64,000 nucleotides of DNA. Source: Eledone cirrhosa. Its lineage: Eukaryota > Mollusca > Cephalopoda > Octopoda > Eledonidae. The notes under the pieces are model-generated. The model did not search any database, was not told the origin of the DNA, and was given only the letters and a program-made list of their open reading frames with translations. The stretch spans positions 2,752,360 through 2,816,359 of the forward strand of contig OZ024747.1 in the NCBI GenBank assembly GCA_964016885.1. Reading direction: 5' to 3'. Every line of letters begins with the position of its first letter. Position 1 is the stretch's first letter. Of this stretch, positions 11,162 through 22,367 are shown piece by piece. Made by a program: the position numbers and the translations under genes.

Positions 11162-11162
11162 T
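10941..11162. repeat. Tandem repeat of about 58-64 bp with palindromic TA cores
   Basis: AGGATAATCCTATACCTAAT starts at 10941, 10999 and 11063. Between copies lie TA cores bounded by TACCTA and TAGGTA, so each unit is itself a small inverted repeat. The third unit decays into a long TA tract. Confidence 0.9.
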
Positions 11163-11599
11163 ACACATATTGGGATTTTATTTTTCAAATTGTTAACTGC
11201 ACTTTGATCTTAACTAAAAGGCGAAGTGACAACTTTCTGTTTAAGAACAAAGAACAGTTTATAAATTTATAAAATTTACCAGTTTCTGTAAGGATGAAAT
11301 TACAGATTATATTCTGGAATTACTGCAATGTCCACATGCACGGAATTCTGTGACTTGGATTTCCATAACATGGATGATGCCTATTGCACTATTGATGTAC
11401 ATAATCCATAACATGCTGGGTCAGTAGAATTGTTAGAACAGGAGACAAAATAAAGTGGACTCAGCTAAAGAGTCTGTAAATAGTGATGTTAAACTGGTCG
11501 ATGGATTAAGTCTACCATACAAATAGGCCACAGCATGATTTGAAATCAAAACACCAAAGAGCCAGAACAAATTCTGCTCTAAGAAGTCTCTTAATCCAA
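11163..11599. other. Unique DNA
   Basis: Nothing recognised. Confidence 0.4.
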
Positions 11600-11735
11600 T
11601 GTTATGGATTGGTAGTTTATTTTATTGATCGTCAAAGGATGAAAGGTAAACTTCACTGGGATTTGAACACAGACCATAGAGAGTCAGAACAAATAGCATT
11701 TTATCCTCTAACAAGTCACTACAGAAATTCTTGTT
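11600..11735 (-). mobile_element. Decayed SINE S1
   Basis: TTTATTTTATTGATCGTCAAAGGATGAAAGGTAAACTT and TGGGATTTGAACACAGA follow the minus-strand S1 order, but the head and tail are eroded. Confidence 0.55.
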
Positions 11736-13250
11736 TAAAAGCAATTAATTATAGTTCAGCACAGCTCCTTTTCAGTAACTACTTCCTGTCACAATTGCAT
11801 CATGGTAAAATGTTTAGTGTTAAGGTATTTTTTGCATCCCAGTAGTTTTCCAAAGTTTTCTAATAACTGACTCACAGATGTTCATTAGCCTTTTGATAAA
11901 ACAGATATACAGATATATGTCCTGACTCATCTCAAAAGACCACTAAAAGCTTTCATAATATCGGCACCTGATTATGCCTATTTATGATACAGCCATCGAA
12001 TGTATAGGCATACTTGCTGTGATAATATATTTTTCCACTTGAATACTGCAGTGACCAAACTGGCTGGAGTGATAAAAAATTATAGGGGATAATATTACTT
12101 TGCACCGAACCAATGCAATTAGATGATGCCATATGTATATTTATGTATTAGCAGATATAACTATATATTGATGCATTTCATGTTTAATAGTAAAGAACCA
12201 TAACTACAATCTGATGTGTATGTGTGTGTTAATATGTGTCTATTAATGTATTTGTGTGCGTGTGTATTTCTGTGTGTGTGTGTTTGTGTCTGAGTCTGTG
12301 TCTGTTGGTGGGTTTTTAAAAAACTACAATATTTGTCGGTGATATTGATTTTGCAGTGCCTGAAAGAAACCAGAAATAGAGTTACTTCAAATATGATGAT
12401 GGCATTGGTAATAGGAAGTAGAAGAACATTTTGTTCTTTTGTTATTCTAGATTTTACCGTTTCTATTCCAATGTTTTTCAACCTGAAAAGTGTGTGTGTT
12501 TGTGGTCATAAAACAGTCCCATTAAGCAACCAGTTTCCTCGGCCAACTAATGTAATTCCTTTCTAATCTTTTTCTGATCGCGAACATAATATCTATTCCT
12601 AAACAAATACACAAACCATTTTATCCCTTATCTTCTTTTTGTAGAACAGATTTAAAGGCAATTTGAATAATGGATATGAAGTAAAGCTAACTATGAGCAG
12701 TACAGCAATAGTAATGTCTGATAATACCACACTGGTTATGATATTCCTCTGTTGTCTAATTCTAGACAAGATTAAATTGATAAAACATGTCAATGGTAGT
12801 ACCAGCTGTATTGTTAATCAACACTACATTGCAGTGATATTCTTATAATTCAAACTAAATACCTCAGATACCAATCATGCTGCTCTAAGATTCACTTAGT
12901 TTTCATTAGTGTAGATTTCATCTGGATCATAATTTATGTCAAGAAAGTATTCCATACATTGTAAAATATTTAAACAAATGTTGTATATATGTAGCTGGTT
13001 TCTCTGACTTAGTGGCTGATGGCAACTTCTTTTTCTGGCATTGAGGATCTTCGCCCTATTTTATAAGCTATTTCTTAGTATCTCTGCACTTGAGCACACT
13101 ACTCTTTATATTTAAAAAAGTATTTATTTATTTTCCTAAGAGGCTTAAATAATCATATCTTTTTCAGCTTAGAGACATTATTAGAATTCCTTTGCTTAAA
13201 CTTTGTGACTTTCCAAATAGTTTCAGTTATTTGACTGAGTTTACATTTCA
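11736..13250. other. Unique AT-rich DNA with a TG-rich patch
   Basis: A degenerate TG/TCTG array lies at about 12209-12306. Overlapping open frames on both strands near 12161-12566 and 12599-12848 have no homology that I recognise and no splice sites that join them. Confidence 0.4.
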
Positions 13251-13261
13251 AAGTAATTCAC

Positions 13262-13802
13262 CACACTACATGTCAGGTGGGGGGTGGCAGATAAGCAGGG
13301 TATTAACCACCCAATATGTCAGGGTGCTGTGGTAGACTGGCGTCCAGTCCATGAGGGAATCTTAGTCATATCATGCCACAGAAACTCGGAAAAGCACCAA
13401 CCTGATGAACCTCCCGACTTTAGATGTCAGGGTAGTAGGATGGCAGATAACCTATCTACCTTTGGTTATCTTCTTCTTCTTCCACCTATTCCTGATAGGG
13501 GCATGGGGTGACAGAGTCCTCAAACACTCCCTCCAGTAGGTCCTGTCTGAAACAACCATCTCCAACTGATCCACCTGGATCGCCAGGTGAGACCAGCCAA
13601 GCTCATGGATGTTATTCAACCATCTTGCTTGGAGTCTACCTCTGGATCTCCTCTCAGTTGGTTCTGCCCGTAAAATCTGTCCAGCGATTCTTTCCTGAGA
13701 CATTCTAACCACATCGCCATAGAATCGGAGCTGTGATTTCTCAATTTGGAGAAGTAGCGATTCTACCTGAAGTGACACTCCGATCTCTGAGCTACACACT
13801 CT
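13262..13802 (-). mobile_element. LINE 3' end relic (GHV-type C-terminus plus 3' UTR)
   Basis: The minus strand encodes SLLLQIEKSQLRFYGDVVRM followed by LRAEPTERRSRGRLQARW, a C-terminal region seen in RTE-like non-LTR retrotransposons. It is open from 13799 to 13452. The low-coordinate side is probably 3' UTR. Part of the same family recurs at 20722-20806 (AGAGTCCTTAAACACTCC). The upstream reverse transcriptase is missing. Confidence 0.7.
13452..13799 (-). pseudogene. Retrotransposon C-terminal fragment
   Basis: About 115 codons with no stop, but only the distal end of a LINE ORF2. The usual landmarks are I-E-K-S-Q-L-R-F-Y-G-D-V (normally RW-GH-V), RSRGRLQARW and the closing RTLSPHAP. The substitution of GD for GH and the absence of any reverse-transcriptase domain mark it as dead. 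The Met is incidental. Confidence 0.7.
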
Positions 13803-13878
13803 ATTAAGTAATGTTTTTCCAAAGACCCTTCAGAGGAACCCTTTGGTTATTATTCTATAAAATGATATCTGCTCTTTT

Positions 13879-13879
13879 G

Positions 13880-13925
<46 letters not shown>

Positions 13926-13938
13926 TAGTAGTAGTAGT
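13879..13938. repeat. (GTA)n microsatellite
   Basis: About 19 GTA units with one GTG interruption. Confidence 0.97.
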
Positions 13939-13939
13939 T

Positions 13940-15105
13940 CAAAGCATATGATATTCAAAATTGCAAAAGTTTCTTTTTCTTATTCTGCAGAATACTTATT
14001 GTATTTCACCTTATTTTATGCCACAATAAATTTCTTTTAAGTCTATTCTATTAGCATTGTTCAAGCTATTGCAAGAATCATTAAAGCCTTGTAAAGTCTT
14101 ATAAAATAATTGTTTCTATTTTAGGCACAAGGCCAGCAATTACCCAGTACATTAATCATCCGTTGTATGAATTAGAGTATTTTCTGCACATCTGAAATTG
14201 TTTGTATTCTTCTTAATGTTTTTGGTTTTACCATTTCTTTCTGTATAGCTTTCTCTGAATCCGGCTGACAGTTTGGCTTTCCATAGTTTTTTTTTTCCAT
14301 CTAATTCCTTATATGCCCGAACCACAATTTATAGAAACTTAATACTGCCTAGGCTTTAATTTCTTTGATTATCTTCCATATACTTGCATCACACCATCAC
14401 CAAAAATGCCACTTCTCTGATAAAGAAAACAACAACAATATGGTATCTTCTGTTCTTCTTCTCATAAAAGTTTTTTTTTTCCCTCATCTCTTTCTTTCAT
14501 GCAAGACATCCATTCACACATTTCATGCCATATAACATGATATTCAAAATGTTATTTCCTAATATACAGCTTTCAGGCTATTGAGATCTTTGTCTCTATT
14601 TTCCTTTGACATGAATGACCTTTCACCATTTTCATGTCTGCCAAGCAAAAGATTCTCTCTGAGGATTCTCATAGTGATTTCATCTCACAACCTTAGATAT
14701 GTTTTACTGAGTTAAGTCATATTTAACACCACTAGAGATATGAAATAACATTTCAATAGATTTTTGTTGGAAACTTCCAGTTTGACTAGTTTCCATCCAC
14801 ACAATTTCCCCTGACAACATTATCATTATTCCTCCATTTTTATACACCTTATTCCCAGCCACAAAATTTCAGTGTTTCATTTTTGTATGGTTTAAGTGTT
14901 TTTATTTATTTTTATTTGTATTTTTCTAATTGTTTCTGAAAATATCTTGTGAGTTATCATTTTTACTGGTTTACTCTTATGTAGATGATCTCAGCATCGT
15001 TATTTGACCTGCTAGTAATAGCATCCAAACTTCCCTCAAGCCATACATAATGGCAGTTCTTATAACAAGCACCTATTTTTGTCACTTTTGTCAGCCCATT
15101 ATATT
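13940..15105. other. Unique DNA with a SINE S1 tail stub
   Basis: The minus-strand S1 tail (TTGTTTCTATTTTAGGCACAAGGCCAGCAATTACCC) at 14107-14155 is the only repeat seen. The rest is AT-rich with no supported gene. Confidence 0.55.
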
Positions 15106-15110
15106 TTAAT

Positions 15111-15212
15111 CATGTGATGTGCATGGATGATGATCACTGGGTGAAGAAGTGGCAAGTAATCCTAGTGGAAAGAAATAGCAGAAGAGGAAGACCTAGGAAG
15201 ACTTATTATTAG
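15111..15212 (+). pseudogene. LINE C-terminal micro-relic
   Basis: In frame from 15111 the plus strand reads HVMCMDDDHWVKKWQVILVE and then RGRPRKTYY before a stop at 15210. This is the GHV-DDD-WVKK-RGRPRKTW block of RTE-like LINE C-termini, matching the minus-strand relic at 41651-41955. A SINE abuts its 3' end. Confidence 0.65.
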
Positions 15213-15217
15213 AGCGG

Positions 15218-15416
15218 TGGATTGGCAGTATCAGTAGAGTGTCGGACAACATGCTTTGAAGCATAGAGTTATGGCCCTTTACATTCTGAGTTCAAATCCT
15301 TCCAAGGTTAGCTTTGCTGTTCATCCTTATGGGATCAATAAAATAAAGTACCAGTAATGGACTGGGGTTCAATTTAATCGAACCCCACCCACAAATTTGC
15401 TGACCTGCTGCCTAAA
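15218..15416 (+). mobile_element. SINE S1, long subtype
   Basis: Head TTGGCAGTATCAGTAGAG, box B CTGAGTTCAAATCC and body TCCTTATGGGATCAATAAAA. The long-subtype insert with TTCAATTTAATCGAACCCC precedes the tail. It directly abuts a second SINE. Confidence 0.9.
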
Positions 15417-15418
15417 TC

Positions 15419-15597
15419 AATTGGCAGTATTGGTAGAGGGTCGGACGCCATGCTTTCTAGCATAGTTACGTACCTTTACCGTCTGAGTTCAAATCCCGCC
15501 GACGTTAACTTTGCCTTTCATCCTTATGGGGTCGATAAAATAAAGTACCAGTAATATACTGGGTAATTGCTGGCCTTGTGCCTAAAGTAGAAACAAT
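15419..15597 (+). mobile_element. SINE S1, short subtype
   Basis: Complete from TTGGCAGTATTGGTAGAGGG to GCCTAAAGTAGAAACAATTATT. Box A-like and box B-like (GAGTTCAAATCC) elements are both present. It lies head to tail with the preceding SINE. Confidence 0.93.
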
Positions 15598-15866
15598 TAT
15601 TATTATAATTGTTAGTGTTGGGATTGGATGCAATTCTAGATTATTTTTTTTTAATGTGCTTGTTCCCACCACTTCTATTTATTGCATATGAACATCCCCA
15701 GGTGTTTTATAAACCCTTTGTTTTCAATAACAGACTCTGTTGTAGTAATAGTATTGTATATTTGTGCTCCTGTAGCCAATAAAAAAAATATTATTATTAT
15801 ATTTGTTGTAAATGATTTCATAATCACTGAGGTAATTGGGGAATTGCTCCAGAACCTAATAACATA
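15598..15866. other. Unique DNA between SINEs
   Basis: Both-strand open frames near 15675-15890 are short and unsupported. Confidence 0.4.
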
Positions 15867-15870
15867 ATTA

Positions 15871-16050
15871 ATTGTTTCTACTTTTGGCACAAGGCCAGCA
15901 ATTATCCCAGTGGTACTTTATTTTATCGACCCTGTAGGGATGAAAGGCAAAGTTAAACTTGGCTGGATTTGGACTCAGATCAGAAAGAGGCGTAACTCTA
16001 TGCTGCAAAGCCTGTTGTCCAACCCTCTACCGATACTGCCACACTACCTA
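15871..16050 (-). mobile_element. SINE S1, short subtype
   Basis: Minus-strand copy running from the TTGTTTCTACTTTTGGCAC tail to CTCTACCGATACTGCC. The segment near the CCAGTGGTACT junction is shortened. Confidence 0.9.
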
Positions 16051-16240
16051 ACATAATTAATGAACTCACTAAAGGTTTTTTCTCATAATTATTTTCTTTT
16101 CTTTCTTTGGGACCATCATTAGAAATTGTCCGATACTCTGGGCTTTAATCACACTTTTTTCATCTGTACAAGGCATTTTTTTTCTCTTTTGTTTTGTTTT
16201 TTCTTCTATTCGTTTTTTTTCCTAACGTTTGAAAAAGCAT

Positions 16241-16285
16241 ATTATCATCATCATCATCACCATTATCATCACTACTACTGTTGCG

Positions 16286-16332
<47 letters not shown>

Positions 16333-16380
16333 CACTACCACCAATACTACCACCACCACCAACACCACCACCACCACTGG
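16241..16380. repeat. Trinucleotide block (ATC)n, (CTA)n, (ACC)n
   Basis: Three successive trinucleotide phases. The last phase, ACC, runs straight into the 20-bp minisatellite. Confidence 0.95.
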
Positions 16381-16920
16381 TGTGTATGTGTGACCACTGG
16401 TGTGTATGTGTGACCACTGGTGTGTATATGTGACCACTGGTGTGTATATGTGACCACTGGTGTGTATGTGTGACCACTGGTGTGTATGTGTGACCACTGG
16501 CGTGTATATGTGACCACTGGTGTGTATGTGTGACCACTGGTGTGTATGTGTGACCACTGGTGTGTATATGTGACCACTGGTGTGTATGTGTGACCACTGG
16601 TGTGTATGTGTGACCACTGGTGTGTATATGTGACCACTGGTGTGTATGTGTGACCACTGGTGTGTATATGTGACCACTGGTGTGTATGTGTGACCACTGG
16701 TGTGTATATGTGACCACTGGTGTGTATGTGTGACCACTGGTGTGTATATGTGACCACTGGTGTGTATGTGTGACCACTGGTGTGTATGTGTGACCACTGG
16801 TGTGTATGTGTGACCACTGGTGTGTATGTGTGACTACTGGTGTGTATATGTGACCACTGGTGTGTATGTGTGACTACTGGTGTGTATATGTGACCACTGG
16901 TGTGTATGTGTGACCACTGG
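16381..16920. repeat. 20-bp minisatellite, 27 units
   Basis: The unit is TGTGTATGTGTGACCACTGG, exactly 20 bp. Of the 27 units, 17 are type A (GTATGTG) and 10 type B (GTATATG); two units have ACTACT and one starts with C. Degenerate units continue to about 16990. A 20-bp unit without stops leaves all three minus-strand frames open, giving spurious HTHQWSHIH proteins. Confidence 0.98.
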
Positions 16921-16990
16921 TGTGTATGTGTGTCTATTTCTGTGTGTGTATATGTGACCACTGGTGTGTATGTGTGTCTATCTGGGTGTG

Positions 16991-18403
16991 TGTGGGGAGG
17001 GGGAGGTACATCTTCATTTATTGACGTTTGAACCATTGATGTGTCCATCATTATATTAGTTTTTCCAAATGAAATTTTTCTGCACATCATATTGAAGTCC
17101 CACATCAATATTGGTGTATTCGTTTGCAGAAACATTACAAGTAGTTTTCACTAAATAACCTACAAAATGGATTTCCTTAGTCAAAATGTAACATGTTATA
17201 TTTATGAGAAATTGTTGATAAATCTATTACTTTAATCTCTAATCAGATTTTCCTATCCACAAAGGTTGATATACAGAATGATTTATTTAGTTCTGTCTGT
17301 ATCGTTATAATGTGTATAGTTATCTTCTTCTAATAAGAATATATTAGAGCAATCGTCTTCTTATTAAATCTATCAAGTTAACAAGAATAATACTTTGATA
17401 CTAAAAGTAAACAAAATCTAAGCAACAACTAGTAATTTTATTTTTATTGATGGCAATAATGACAATAATCATTTCAGGAAGGTTCCAACATCACTGTAGA
17501 CCAATGTTTTCTAAAATGAATTCTGGGAAACTTCAGTTGTCCATGAAAAAAACAACAAACAGCTGATGTTTCTATCAAATACCAAAATCTGATAAAATTA
17601 AAACAATTGTTGAGTTAAAATCTAAAAATTTGAAATGTAGTTGGCCCAAACAAAATGACCATAATAATAGTTGATCAATGTAAAGGACAGTTGAGAAAAT
17701 TGGGTAAAGAACACCTAAAGATAGAAAAAAGGGGCCTGTGTTGATTACAAGGAACTGAACACTTTGACCATATTTTTCTGTCTCCATGTCCACTTTACCA
17801 GATTTTCTCGATATATAGACTTTTATTATGGTCAGTTCTGACTAAATTCTAATACAATGTGTTCTTATATGAATACATTCTCTCACTAAAATATATTTTG
17901 TTTTATTTAATGGAAGGGCTCTTCCCACACATCTACCTCACCTTCCTTTGGGGATACACCTTCTCTAGTCTGTCTCAGGAATAAGATGAAGAAGAAGATT
18001 ACTGGGAGTCAATGGGTCATGTAAAAAAGGAGAGGAAAATGTTTAATCAGTTTCCTAAAAACTGAAGTCATTAGCATTTCTATAAATTATACAAAACAGA
18101 TTTAAAATTCAATTTATTGTCAAAATTTCAATTAATATACTTCAATGATTTGCTAGAGATATAAATATTTTATAGTTGGAGAACACATGTCTTGATCTAA
18201 AAGACATTTCTTTCATTTTATATACTTCACTAATTTCATAGTTTGATTTTAAAATTTTGTAGTTTCCAAACTTTTCTAACAATTTATTTGTACCCTCCTC
18301 AGCTGGGCTTTTTAGGATGGTTAGAATATTTCACTTTAACACCTGTAGGTATAACTTTTCAATTCCAATTACTTGTGCCAAACTAACTTTGATAGGTAAA
18401 ATT
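16991..18403. other. Unique AT-rich DNA
   Basis: No supported gene or repeat. Confidence 0.4.
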
Positions 18404-18420
18404 GGGGGGGGGGGGGGGGG
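18404..18420. repeat. Poly-G, 17 nt
   Basis: An uninterrupted run of 17 G residues, potentially G-quadruplex forming and prone to sequencing error. Confidence 0.9.
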
Positions 18421-18479
18421 ATTTTAATTTGTGTGTATGGGGGTGGGTGGGGTGGCCCCAAAACTTGAAGTGACCCTGG

Positions 18480-18506
18480 CCCCCTCAGTGTCTAAATCCA
18501 GCCCTG
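18480..18506 (-). mobile_element. Possible hAT-type terminal sequence
   Basis: CTAAATCCAGCCCTG reads CAGGGCTGGATTTAG on the minus strand, like the CAGGGCC-type ends of hAT elements. No partner end was found. Confidence 0.3.
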
Positions 18507-18639
18507 AGTATGTGTGTATGTGTAGATCTCTCTTCCTCATCATCCACATTTTACTATAGCTTCTATAGATACACTACAGATGGACACAGGTTAAATACAT
18601 TAACTTCTCTGTTGTTATTCATGAATTTTACACACACAT

Positions 18640-18888
18640 ATATATATACATACACATATATGCACACACACATATATACATACACATATATGCACACACA
18701 CATATATATAAATATATATATATATACATACATATAAATATATATATATATGCATATATATATATATATCTATATATCTATATATCTATATATATATGTA
18801 TATATACATACATACATATATATATGCATATATATATCTATATATCTATATATATATATATATATACATACATACATATATATATATG

Positions 18889-18954
<66 letters not shown>

Positions 18955-18970
18955 CATATATATATATATG

Positions 18971-19016
<46 letters not shown>

Positions 19017-19041
19017 CATATCAATATATATATATATATTT
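18640..19041. repeat. (TA)n/(CATA)n compound microsatellite
   Basis: About 400 bp of TA, TATC and CATA tracts, with artefactual IYIYI frames on both strands. Confidence 0.97.
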
Positions 19042-19334
19042 GCTTAAAAAGGTTTAAATATTCAGGCGAAATTAAATATTCATATTGCAGATCAGCCAGG
19101 AAGGTGGAGTCTGTGAGGGCTGGTGAGAAAACAGCCAACTGTTTCAGTGATGAGAGCAGCGTGCAAGAAACGATCTGATAAAGCAAAGTTTGAAGGTAGT
19201 AACAGAAGGTCATGTTGTATCAGGATATGGAATCACAGATGACATATTCTTTTTATTCATTTTGTTGAAACAATCTATTGAGTCTTGCCTTTTCCCCAAG
19301 GAGGAAGATCAACATTTCAGTTATGTCCAGAGAA

Positions 19335-19565
19335 AAGTAATAATAATAATAATAATAATGATGATAATGATAATGATGCTTTCTTTATTAACCACAAGGG
19401 TTTACAAAAAGTAGACATTAAGGACAGTACAGGACAATACAGGACGGTACAAATGGGCATTTCTGCATGTAAAAAACAAAAAAACAGAGTATGTAATAAA
19501 AGAACAATGAAAAATTCCCCAATAGGGGGGAGACTTCCGAGGGCCATCGGGGAGAAAGCCCATTA
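19335..19565 (-). mobile_element. LINE 3' end fragment (family L3), copy 1
   Basis: On the minus strand it ends CTTGTGGTTAATAAAGAAAGC, containing an AATAAA signal, followed by a CAT/ATT microsatellite tail. It includes TACCGTCCTGTATTGTCCTG and the block around CCCCTATTGGGGAATT. It is nearly the same as the next copy and as the one at 25218-25494. No protein motif is recognised. Confidence 0.7.
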
Positions 19566-19765
19566 ATAATAATAATAATGTTTTCTTTATTAACCACAAG
19601 GGTTGACACAGAGTATAACATTAAGGACAACACAGGACAATACAGGACGGTACAAATGGGCATTCCTGCGTGTAAAAAAAAAAAAAAGAGGATGTAACAA
19701 ATAAAAAAGGAAACAATGAAAAATTCCCTAATAGGGGGGAGACTGCCAAGGGTCACTCGTGGAGA

Positions 19766-19812
<47 letters not shown>
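19566..19812 (-). mobile_element. LINE 3' end fragment (family L3), copy 2
   Basis: A second copy in the same orientation (body 19578-19766) bounded on both sides by AAT runs. The two copies form a head-to-tail pair separated by about four AAT units. Confidence 0.7.
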
Positions 19813-19814
<2 letters not shown>

Positions 19815-20094
19815 TGAAAATAAATAATATTAATAATAATTCAACTGTTAACAATTAAATCTGTCCTGTGATTGAGTTTTCGAAAAGACAATTGAGGAAA
19901 TTATTTGTAACCGTTGAAAGAATTCAATTATTAGTATTCTCTAATTTGTTATGACAGAAACAAAAGATCATAGGATATACCTAACCTTTGCTTGTTTGAG
20001 GGAAAAAAGAGAGTAATAAACCTATAATTATTAGTGACTATGATAGCTGTGATAGTATTTTGATGATAATGACAAGGAGGATTATATTCTGCAT
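19813..20094. other. Unique AT-rich DNA
   Basis: Nothing recognised. Confidence 0.4.
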
Positions 20095-20440
20095 GTGAAA
20101 AGACTCAACTGTATCATACTACATGTGAATGACTCATTCTCTGCCTCCAACCTTGTTGCCTCAGCAGCAAACCCAGACACGGACACATGTAATGCAGATA
20201 AGAGGGTGATAAACAAATACCAGGGCTTGTCATTTTTGTACTGGTCACCGTCAAGCCCTCTGCTGTCCTTGATCCCCACACTGTCAATTGGAAAGTCAGA
20301 GGGCCCACCTGAGGTAGAAAACCAGTGAGGCTGGATGGCTGTGACAGTGAGTACTACTAGCCATTCTCTGTGGCAATGCCTTCACCATTCTGTCTGTATG
20401 TCATGCCAGAATCACCACTCATGCTGGGATGTAGAGTTTA
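20095..20440. other. GC-richer unexplained segment
   Basis: A balanced-composition island with open frames on both strands (20095-20328 plus, 20082-20279 minus) in otherwise AT-rich DNA. No family motif is recognised and neither frame has matching splice signals. It could be an old repeat, a non-coding exon or a decayed coding fragment. Confidence 0.3.
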
Positions 20441-20721
20441 TCCCTCCACCTCTCCCTTTCTATCATTGCTTAATTCTCTTTTTTTTTTGTTTTCCTTACC
20501 CTTTTTTCTTTTTATATTTCATTGATAGTAAAACAACCTACACATTCCCACACATGTAAACAGAGTCCCAACATATACAATACATGTTGATTCTAGTTGA
20601 TTCTGCACACCACACAATCACTCGCCATCTCTTAGTACTCACATTGCTGCCAGGTAAGAGAAGGACAGAACATTCAATGTCTTCAATAAAGTAGAGAATA
20701 TTGTTACTGGCAGCAAAGCAA

Positions 20722-20860
20722 ATATATTCTTCTTCTTTGCCCACTTATTCTTGAGAGGGTTGTAGGGGGCAGAGTCCTTAAACACTCCTTTCAGTGGGTC
20801 CTCTGTAGGGGGACTGGGGCAATTGCCCCCTTTGCCTCCCATTAAATCTGGCCCTGACTA
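20722..20860 (-). mobile_element. LINE 3' relic abutting a hAT-like end
   Basis: TATTCTTGAGAGGGTTGTAG and AGAGTCCTTAAACACTCC match the LINE tail at 13470-13540. The right edge reads CAGGGCCAGATTTAATGG on the minus strand, a hAT-style terminus. Confidence 0.5.
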
Positions 20861-20867
20861 GGGCAGT

Positions 20868-21078
20868 GGGTTGGTAGAGTCTTTTTAGAGTCAGATAAAT
20901 GCTTAAAAGTATTTATCCCAGCTCTTTAGCTTCTGAGGTCAAATCTCACTGAAGTTAATTTTGCCTTTCATCCTTCTGGGGGAGAGGAGTAATAAAATAA
21001 AGAACCAGTCATGTACTGGGCATGATGTAATCAACATTCCACCTCTTCCAAAATTACTGGCCTTGTGCCTAAAGAAAT
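20868..21078 (+). mobile_element. SINE S1, long subtype, diverged
   Basis: Recognisable by TTTGCCTTTCATCCTTCTGG, AATAAAGAACCAGTCATG and GGCCTTGTGCCTAAAG. An ACT array follows immediately as its tail. Confidence 0.8.
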
Positions 21079-21080
21079 CA

Positions 21081-21103
21081 TTACTACTACTACTACTACT
21101 ATA

Positions 21104-21179
<76 letters not shown>

Positions 21180-21181
21180 TA
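21081..21181. repeat. (ACT)n microsatellite
   Basis: About 32 ACT units with one interruption; it serves as the SINE tail extension. Confidence 0.97.
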
Positions 21182-21577
21182 CTTACCTTCAGTGTATACA
21201 TAGTAATCAGATTTTGATGTCAAATTTAGTGGTAAAAAAGTGAAATTGACAAGTCATTAAAGTCCCTGGAGAATAAGACAAATTTTAAGCTTCCAAATAA
21301 CCAAACTTATTTCCTTGTCGCATTTGTATCTCAAGACTATTAATATATAGATTGTCATCAACAAAGATGCACTTTGATAAAATAAAGTACAATAAATGTA
21401 TATATTTAAAAACCAAATTTGTTTTCGCTCTAACATGGTGGATACACAAATGCATTCATGAGTAAATGATAATAATAATATTAATAATATTATTATAATA
21501 TTATTAATATTCATTAATGAATGCATGTATATAGTTACATGTACTTAAATAGAATTATCATTTTAGATAATCTTAAT

Positions 21578-21762
21578 TGTTTCTACTTTAGGCACAAGGC
21601 CAGCAATCACCCAGTGCATTACTGGTACTTTATTTTATCGACCCCGTAAGGATGAAAGGCAAAGTCAACCTCGGCGGGATTTGAACTCAGATCGTAAAGG
21701 GACGTAACTATGCTGGAAAGCATGGCGTCCGCCCCTCTACCGATACTGCCAATCCACCGCCC
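21578..21762 (-). mobile_element. SINE S1, full length with perfect target-site duplication
   Basis: An intact minus-strand short-subtype copy from the TTGTTTCTACTTTAGGCAC tail to CTCTACCGATACTGCCAATCC. Identical 22-bp sequences at 21556-21577 and 21763-21784 flank it, so the insertion is recent and used target-primed reverse transcription. Confidence 0.95.
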
Positions 21763-21921
21763 TATCATTTTAGATAATCTTAATATGAATAAAAACAGTC
21801 TAACAATAAAAAAATTATAAATACAAAAAATAATTATTTTGAGATTTCAATAATTTGTTGTTCTTTATAAACATGGAACTGAAATTAAACTGTGAATGAT
21901 TTTGATTATTCTCAGTTATGC

Positions 21922-22120
21922 ATATCATCATCATCATCATTTAACATCTATTTTTCGACACTTGCATGGGTTAGCTGTATCATCCATGTTATGAGAGAAG
22001 TCTGGCTAGTTTACCATGCCACAACTTGCTCAAACGGAACCGTATTTTGGCTGGGTTGTTAACAATTGGATGTCCTTCCTAACACCAACTACGTTTACGG
22101 TGTGTAATTCCCCCTATCAT
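21922..22120 (-). mobile_element. RTE-like LINE 3' UTR fragment
   Basis: ATCATCATCATCATTTAAC, the degraded GCATGGGTTAG signature and CTTCCTAACACCAACTACG follow the minus-strand order of the LINE tail at 36.9 kb. Confidence 0.8.
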
Positions 22121-22139
22121 ATATGTCTGTTCTATATAT

Positions 22140-22322
22140 ATAATAATAATAATAAATGTGAAGACTAAAATCAAAAGAGGGCTCGATAAAGATAATATAT
22201 ATATGAAAATATATAAAACCATAGAGCAAATATTTATTAAAATAATAGATTAAAGAATCGCTGCTTTCACCCTTTAAGGTGAAATCAGCGATTCTTTGCT
22301 TAAACTTTAATCTGTTATTTTA

Positions 22323-22335
<13 letters not shown>
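22140..22335 (+). mobile_element. Foldback element F1, collapsed hairpin copy
   Basis: The outer segment (GAAGACTAAAATCAAAAGAG, GGGCTCGATAAAGATAA) is followed by two arms in opposite orientation, AAAGAATCGCTGCTTTCACC and GAAATCAGCGATTCTTT, that nearly touch at 22270-22282. The copy at 55245-55785 has the same arms separated by about 360 bp. This is an internally deleted, hairpin-only derivative. Confidence 0.85.

Positions 22336-22367
<32 letters not shown>

Noticed and set aside
16381..16920. CRISPR-like array
   Set aside because: Units are contiguous 20-bp repeats with no unique spacers, in a eukaryotic context.
16160..17135. Frames up to 262 codons encoding HTHQWSHI repeats
   Set aside because: The 20-bp unit has no stop in any minus-strand frame, so three overlapping frames are open at once; this is a non-coding minisatellite.
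18404..18420. Poly-G as a regulatory G-quadruplex promoter element
   Set aside because: No gene start is nearby, and homopolymers are common in this DNA.
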